Positions 6,867 through 9,379 of a stretch of 9,379 bases of DNA are shown in pieces. Every line of letters begins with the position of its first letter. Positions within the stretch are counted from its first letter, which is position 1. A program made the position numbers and the translations under genes. The notes beneath the pieces were generated by a model. It was given only the letters and a program-made list of their open reading frames with translations. It had not been told where the DNA came from and did no database searches. Source of the DNA: CAJXJP01 sp034111025 (GTDB lineage Bacteria > Patescibacteriota > Gracilibacteria > BD1-5 > UBA6164); the NCBI GenBank assembly GCA_034111025.1, contig JAWUYB010000041.1, positions 1-9,379 of the forward strand, in the 5' to 3' direction.

Positions 6867-8342
6867 TTATATATTATTTAATACATTATTAATTCTATGT
6901 AATGATTTTTCTCTTCATAGTAAGAAAATCATTTCTAATGTTCCTGGAGAAAATTCTTCTCAAGACAAAGCTAATCTTGCTGGCCATAAGACTTGTCAAT
7001 TTTTCATTTCTGCAGCTTTTATTTCTTGAACAAAAACATCTTTTATTTCTTGAACTGTGTTTAAGTTATTGGAATTATCTAGTAATACTTTTTTTGTTAA
7101 CTCTAATGATGCTTTTACTACTCACATATCAGTAATTTTCATTTTTTGATTAATAAATAGATCTTCAGAAGCTATTTTAGAATCATTATAGAAAAAAATA
7201 GTTAATTCTTTAAAATCATTGAATTTTTTCATTCTTGTTTTTAATTCATTGAGAATATTAATATTATATTCTTCTGGAAATTTTTCTAAAGTGTTATAAA
7301 AATCAATGTCATATTTTTTCAAATAAATTAATAATTTTTTATACACATCATTTATATCCATTGTTTTTAAATAATGAGCATTGAAAAAATTTAATCTTTC
7401 TATATCAAATATAGCTCATGATTTATTTACATGTTCTATATTAAATCTTTCTATTAATTCATCCATAGTAAAAAATTCTTCAGTAGTTTTTGGATTCCAA
7501 CCAAGTAAAGCTATATAATTAATAATTGCTTCAACTAAGTAACCTTTTTCAAGAAATATTTCAGCAGAAACATCTCAAGTTCTTTTTGATAATTTTTTAC
7601 CTCAAGTAGCAAGTAATAAAGGTAAATGTGAAAACGTAGGTGCTGTCCATCCAAATGCTTCATATAATAAAATATGTTTTGGTGCAGATGGAGTCCATTC
7701 GTTTCATCTAATAACATGAGTAACTCCCATTAAATGGTCATCAACTATATTAGCTAAGTGATATGTAGGAAAACCATCTGATTTTAATAAAATTTGTTCA
7801 TCTATATCTTTTGTATCAACTTCCACTTTTCCTACAACCGTATCTATAAATCTAACTTTTTGACTTTCTGGTACTTTTAATCTCACTGTATAAGAAATAC
7901 CTGATTCTAGTTTTTCTTTTAATTCATCATCAGATAAATATCTACAGTGTTTGTCATATTTAGTCGGAAGACCAAGTTCAGTTTGTTCATCTCTTAATTC
8001 AGTGAGTCTTTGAGAGCTACAAAAACAATAGTAGGCTTTATCATTTTCTAATAATTGATCAATATGTTTTTTATAAATATCTAATCTTTCAGATTGATAA
8101 TATGGTCAAACATTTCATTTTTTATTTGGTCCTTCATCAGGTTCTAATCACATAGAAGTTAGTACGTCTATCATATTTTCAACACTTCCATCTACAAGTC
8201 TCGTTCTATCAGTATCTTCTACTCTGAGTAAAAATCTCCCTTCTTGTTGTTTAGCATACAAAAAGTTATATAAAACTGTTCTTAAGCTCCCAATATGTAA
8301 ATATCCAGTTGGACTCGGTGCAAACCTAGTTACTACGCTCAT
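6867..8342 (-). CDS. gltX: Glutamyl-tRNA synthetase
   Basis: The product is 491 residues with TGA read as glycine, ending in TAA; the family is usually 460-500. This class I synthetase charges tRNA-Glu using ATP, in the cytosol. The N-terminus TRFAPSPTGYLHIGSLRT contains the HIGH motif as HIGS (16-19), followed by RFLLRVEDTDRTR. VGPYYQSERLDIY (78-90) and the CFC...HC stretch (C106, C108, C133) match the zinc-containing insert. VIRGNEWTPSAPKHILLYEAFGW (210-232) is the tRNA acceptor and glutamate-binding region, and KKLSKRTGDVS (249-259) is the KMSKS loop. The C-terminal anticodon-binding helical domain follows, ending with WPARLALSGEEFSPGTLEM. TGA codons fall at conserved glycines throughout. 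Whether it also charges tRNA-Gln (non-discriminating) cannot be told from the sequence alone. No ribosome site precedes the ATG; a TATAAT ends 5 bases before it. Confidence 0.95.
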
Positions 8343-8419
8343 TGATTATTATATTTTGAAATAAATTTAATTTGTTTTTTTGTGATAGTATTTTATTCAG
8401 AGATTATCTTTTGTAAAGG

Positions 8420-8448
8420 AAAAATACCGCAAATAATGCGATATTTTT
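8420..8448 (-). terminator. Terminator of the RCC1-repeat gene
   Basis: AAAAATACCGC (8420-8430) and GCGATATTTTT (8438-8448) pair around a 7-base loop, 1 base beyond the TAA at 8450. The single imperfect position is a U-G wobble in the minus transcript but a C-A mismatch in the plus transcript. That marks it as a leftward terminator for the region 8450-9379. It also insulates gltX from upstream transcription. Confidence 0.75.
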
Positions 8449-8449
8449 A

Positions 8450-8758
8450 TTAACGTATGATAAATCTTGCTGATTTTTCACCTCAATCATGTGCTCATGA
8501 ATTATTTGATGATTGGTTATTGCAACTATGTTTCATATAACGTCAATTGTTTCACCAATGTCAACCTGATTCATTTCATAGTGCTGCTAGCCATATTGTT
8601 TCAGTATCGGTTCACTCATTAGAATCAGTTAAATATCACAATTCACATGCATTTTGATATTCTCATATTCAATTTCATATGACTGGATCACAACTACCTG
8701 TTGAACATCCTCACGTATTACCTTGTGAAATATATGTAAAGTAGTTTTTTATATTATA
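8450..8758 (-). pseudogene. C-terminal part of RCC1-repeat protein, cut off by TAA
   Basis: Directly after the in-frame TAA at 8759-8761 the same frame stays open for 102 codons and ends in TAA. It has no ATG until about residue 75, so it is unlikely to be an independent gene. It contains 15 or more TGA codons read as glycine, four cysteines (CSTGSC, NACEL, HSCNN), two Trp, and a Gly/Asn/Ser-rich tail ending GEKSARFIIR. The composition suggests an exported, disulfide-bearing domain. I do not recognise the family. The final repeat aligns without gaps across the TAA (GDSSGVDFD, stop, YNI against GDSSTVSGDLVNV), so this segment was most likely fused to the repeats. Alternatives are a sequencing error at one base, stop-codon read-through, or a strain-specific nonsense mutation. 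Confidence 0.65.
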
Positions 8759-9379
8759 TTAATCAAAATCAACTCATGATGAATCTCATCAAGAAGTAGA
8801 TGATCCCCATGTTACAACTGTACCATCGCTCTTGAGGGCTGCATAACTACTACCATTAGAAGTTATACTCTCTACATTGACTAAATCTCAACTCACCGTT
8901 GATGAATCTCATCATTCATACGATGCTCACCATGTTACGACTGTACCATCGCTCTTGAGGGCTGCATAACTATATATATTAGAAGTTATACTCTCTACAT
9001 TAACTAAATTTCAACTCACCGTTGATGAATCTCATCATTCAGCAGGATCTCACCATGTTACGACTGTAGCGTCAGTCTTGATGGCTGCATAACTACTCTC
9101 ATTAGAAGTTATACTCTCTACATTAACTAAACCTCAACTCACCGTTGATGAATCTCATCAAGAATAAGCGCTTCACCATGTTACGACTGTACCATCGCTC
9201 TTGAGGGCTGCATAACTATATATATTAGAAGTTATACTCTCTACATTTACTAAATTTCAACTCACCGTTGATGAATCTCATCATTCAGCAGGATCTCACC
9301 ATGTTACGACTGTACCGTCAGTCTTGAGGGCTGCATAACTAAAACCATTAGAAGTTATACACTCTACATTGACTAAATC
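8759..9379 (-). CDS. RCC1-like beta-propeller repeat protein, 5' end beyond the window
   Basis: The frame is open from the right edge for 206 codons to a TAA at 8759-8761, with TGA read as glycine. The N-terminus, and any signal peptide, is outside the window. The protein is a tandem array of 41-residue units with the consensus GGDSSTVSG-x-LVNVESITSN-xx-SYAALKSDGTVVTWG. This is the bacterial RCC1-like pattern (RCC1_2 type, AALK-DG-VVTWG ... GGDSS), expected to form beta-propeller blades. Such arrays in bacteria are often surface or secreted proteins, but this is inferred. The units differ mainly at four residues after TWG (DPAE, SAYS, ASYE, SSTS) and two after TSN (GF, IY, ES, GS). Codons such as GCC, CTC, AGC and ACG are more frequent here than in the neighbouring genes. 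The array ends in a partial unit at the TAA, probably a premature stop. Confidence 0.85.
8765..9379 (-). repeat. 123-bp tandem repeats encoding RCC1-like units
   Basis: The repeat word CATGTTAC recurs at 8808, 8931, 9054, 9177 and 9300, exactly 123 bases apart, so the unit is 41 codons and the frame is kept. Five copies are visible and the array runs past the right edge. The units at 8931-9053 and 9177-9299 differ at only one base, while adjacent units differ at many, giving a 246-bp higher-order pattern. Each copy carries TGATGA-ATC-TCATCA, a small inverted repeat (8777, 8900, 9023, 9146, 9269). Confidence 0.95.

Noticed and set aside
6902..7135. Rightward 77-codon Leu/Phe-rich frame
   Set aside because: It is antisense to the C-terminal domain of gltX.
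7535..7717. Leftward 60-codon frame inside gltX
   Set aside because: It is in a different frame from gltX and has no family similarity; the gltX frame continues intact through it.
8777..9379. Regularly spaced repeats as a CRISPR array
   Set aside because: The 123-bp period is a multiple of three, repeats are conserved along nearly their full length rather than alternating with unique spacers, and they encode RCC1-like units.

Overview
The window is strongly AT-rich and can only be read with TGA as a sense codon. On both strands, every convincing gene contains in-frame TGA codons. Wherever a known family provides an alignment, TGA sits at an invariant glycine: the Radical-SAM enzyme reads GYS-G-ETEE, glutamyl-tRNA synthetase reads V-G-PYYQSERL and R-G-NEW, dCTP deaminase reads A-G-FVDP, and the RCC1 repeats read TW-G...GG-DSS. 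TGG is still used for tryptophan, and all genes end in TAA. This is genetic code 25 (UGA = Gly), known from Gracilibacteria (BD1-5/GN02) and Absconditabacteria (SR1) in the Patescibacteria/CPR. The sequence does not let me choose between the two. Under the standard code these genes look like short broken ORFs, which is an artefact.

Left part (1-3610). A leftward gene of unknown function runs off the left edge (1-426). It is divergent from a rightward group of three genes (562-3610): a protein with a C-terminal SLT lytic-transglycosylase domain but no signal peptide, a 513-residue protein with motifs resembling a RelA/SpoT nucleotidyltransferase domain, and a 125-residue protein of unknown function. 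Good -35/-10 pairs lie upstream of the left-edge gene and upstream of the first two rightward genes. The group ends in a symmetric hairpin that fills the whole gap to the convergent miaB gene.

Middle and right part (3644-8342, all leftward). Read in transcription order, this part holds gltX (glutamyl-tRNA synthetase), a zinc-ribbon protein, a small membrane-anchored coiled-coil protein, dcd (dCTP deaminase) and miaB (tRNA methylthiotransferase). These are translation, tRNA-modification and nucleotide-metabolism genes. Candidate hairpin terminators separate most of them, so they form several short transcription units rather than one operon.

Right end (8450-9379, leftward). This is the 3' end of a repeat protein made of 41-residue RCC1-like units (123-bp tandem repeats), probably a beta-propeller. 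The units are nearly identical except at two short windows. The reading frame is cut by an in-frame TAA exactly where the other repeats have TTA (Leu). The same frame then stays open for 102 more codons without an ATG start near its beginning, and ends at a terminator. This looks like a gene split by one nonsense change.

The points most worth a second look are the interrupted, locally hypervariable RCC1 gene, the RelA/SpoT-like motif set beside a cytoplasmic-looking SLT protein, and a promoter geometry that recurs at four genes. No RNA genes, CRISPR arrays or insertion sequences were seen. No gap between genes exceeds about 140 bases.
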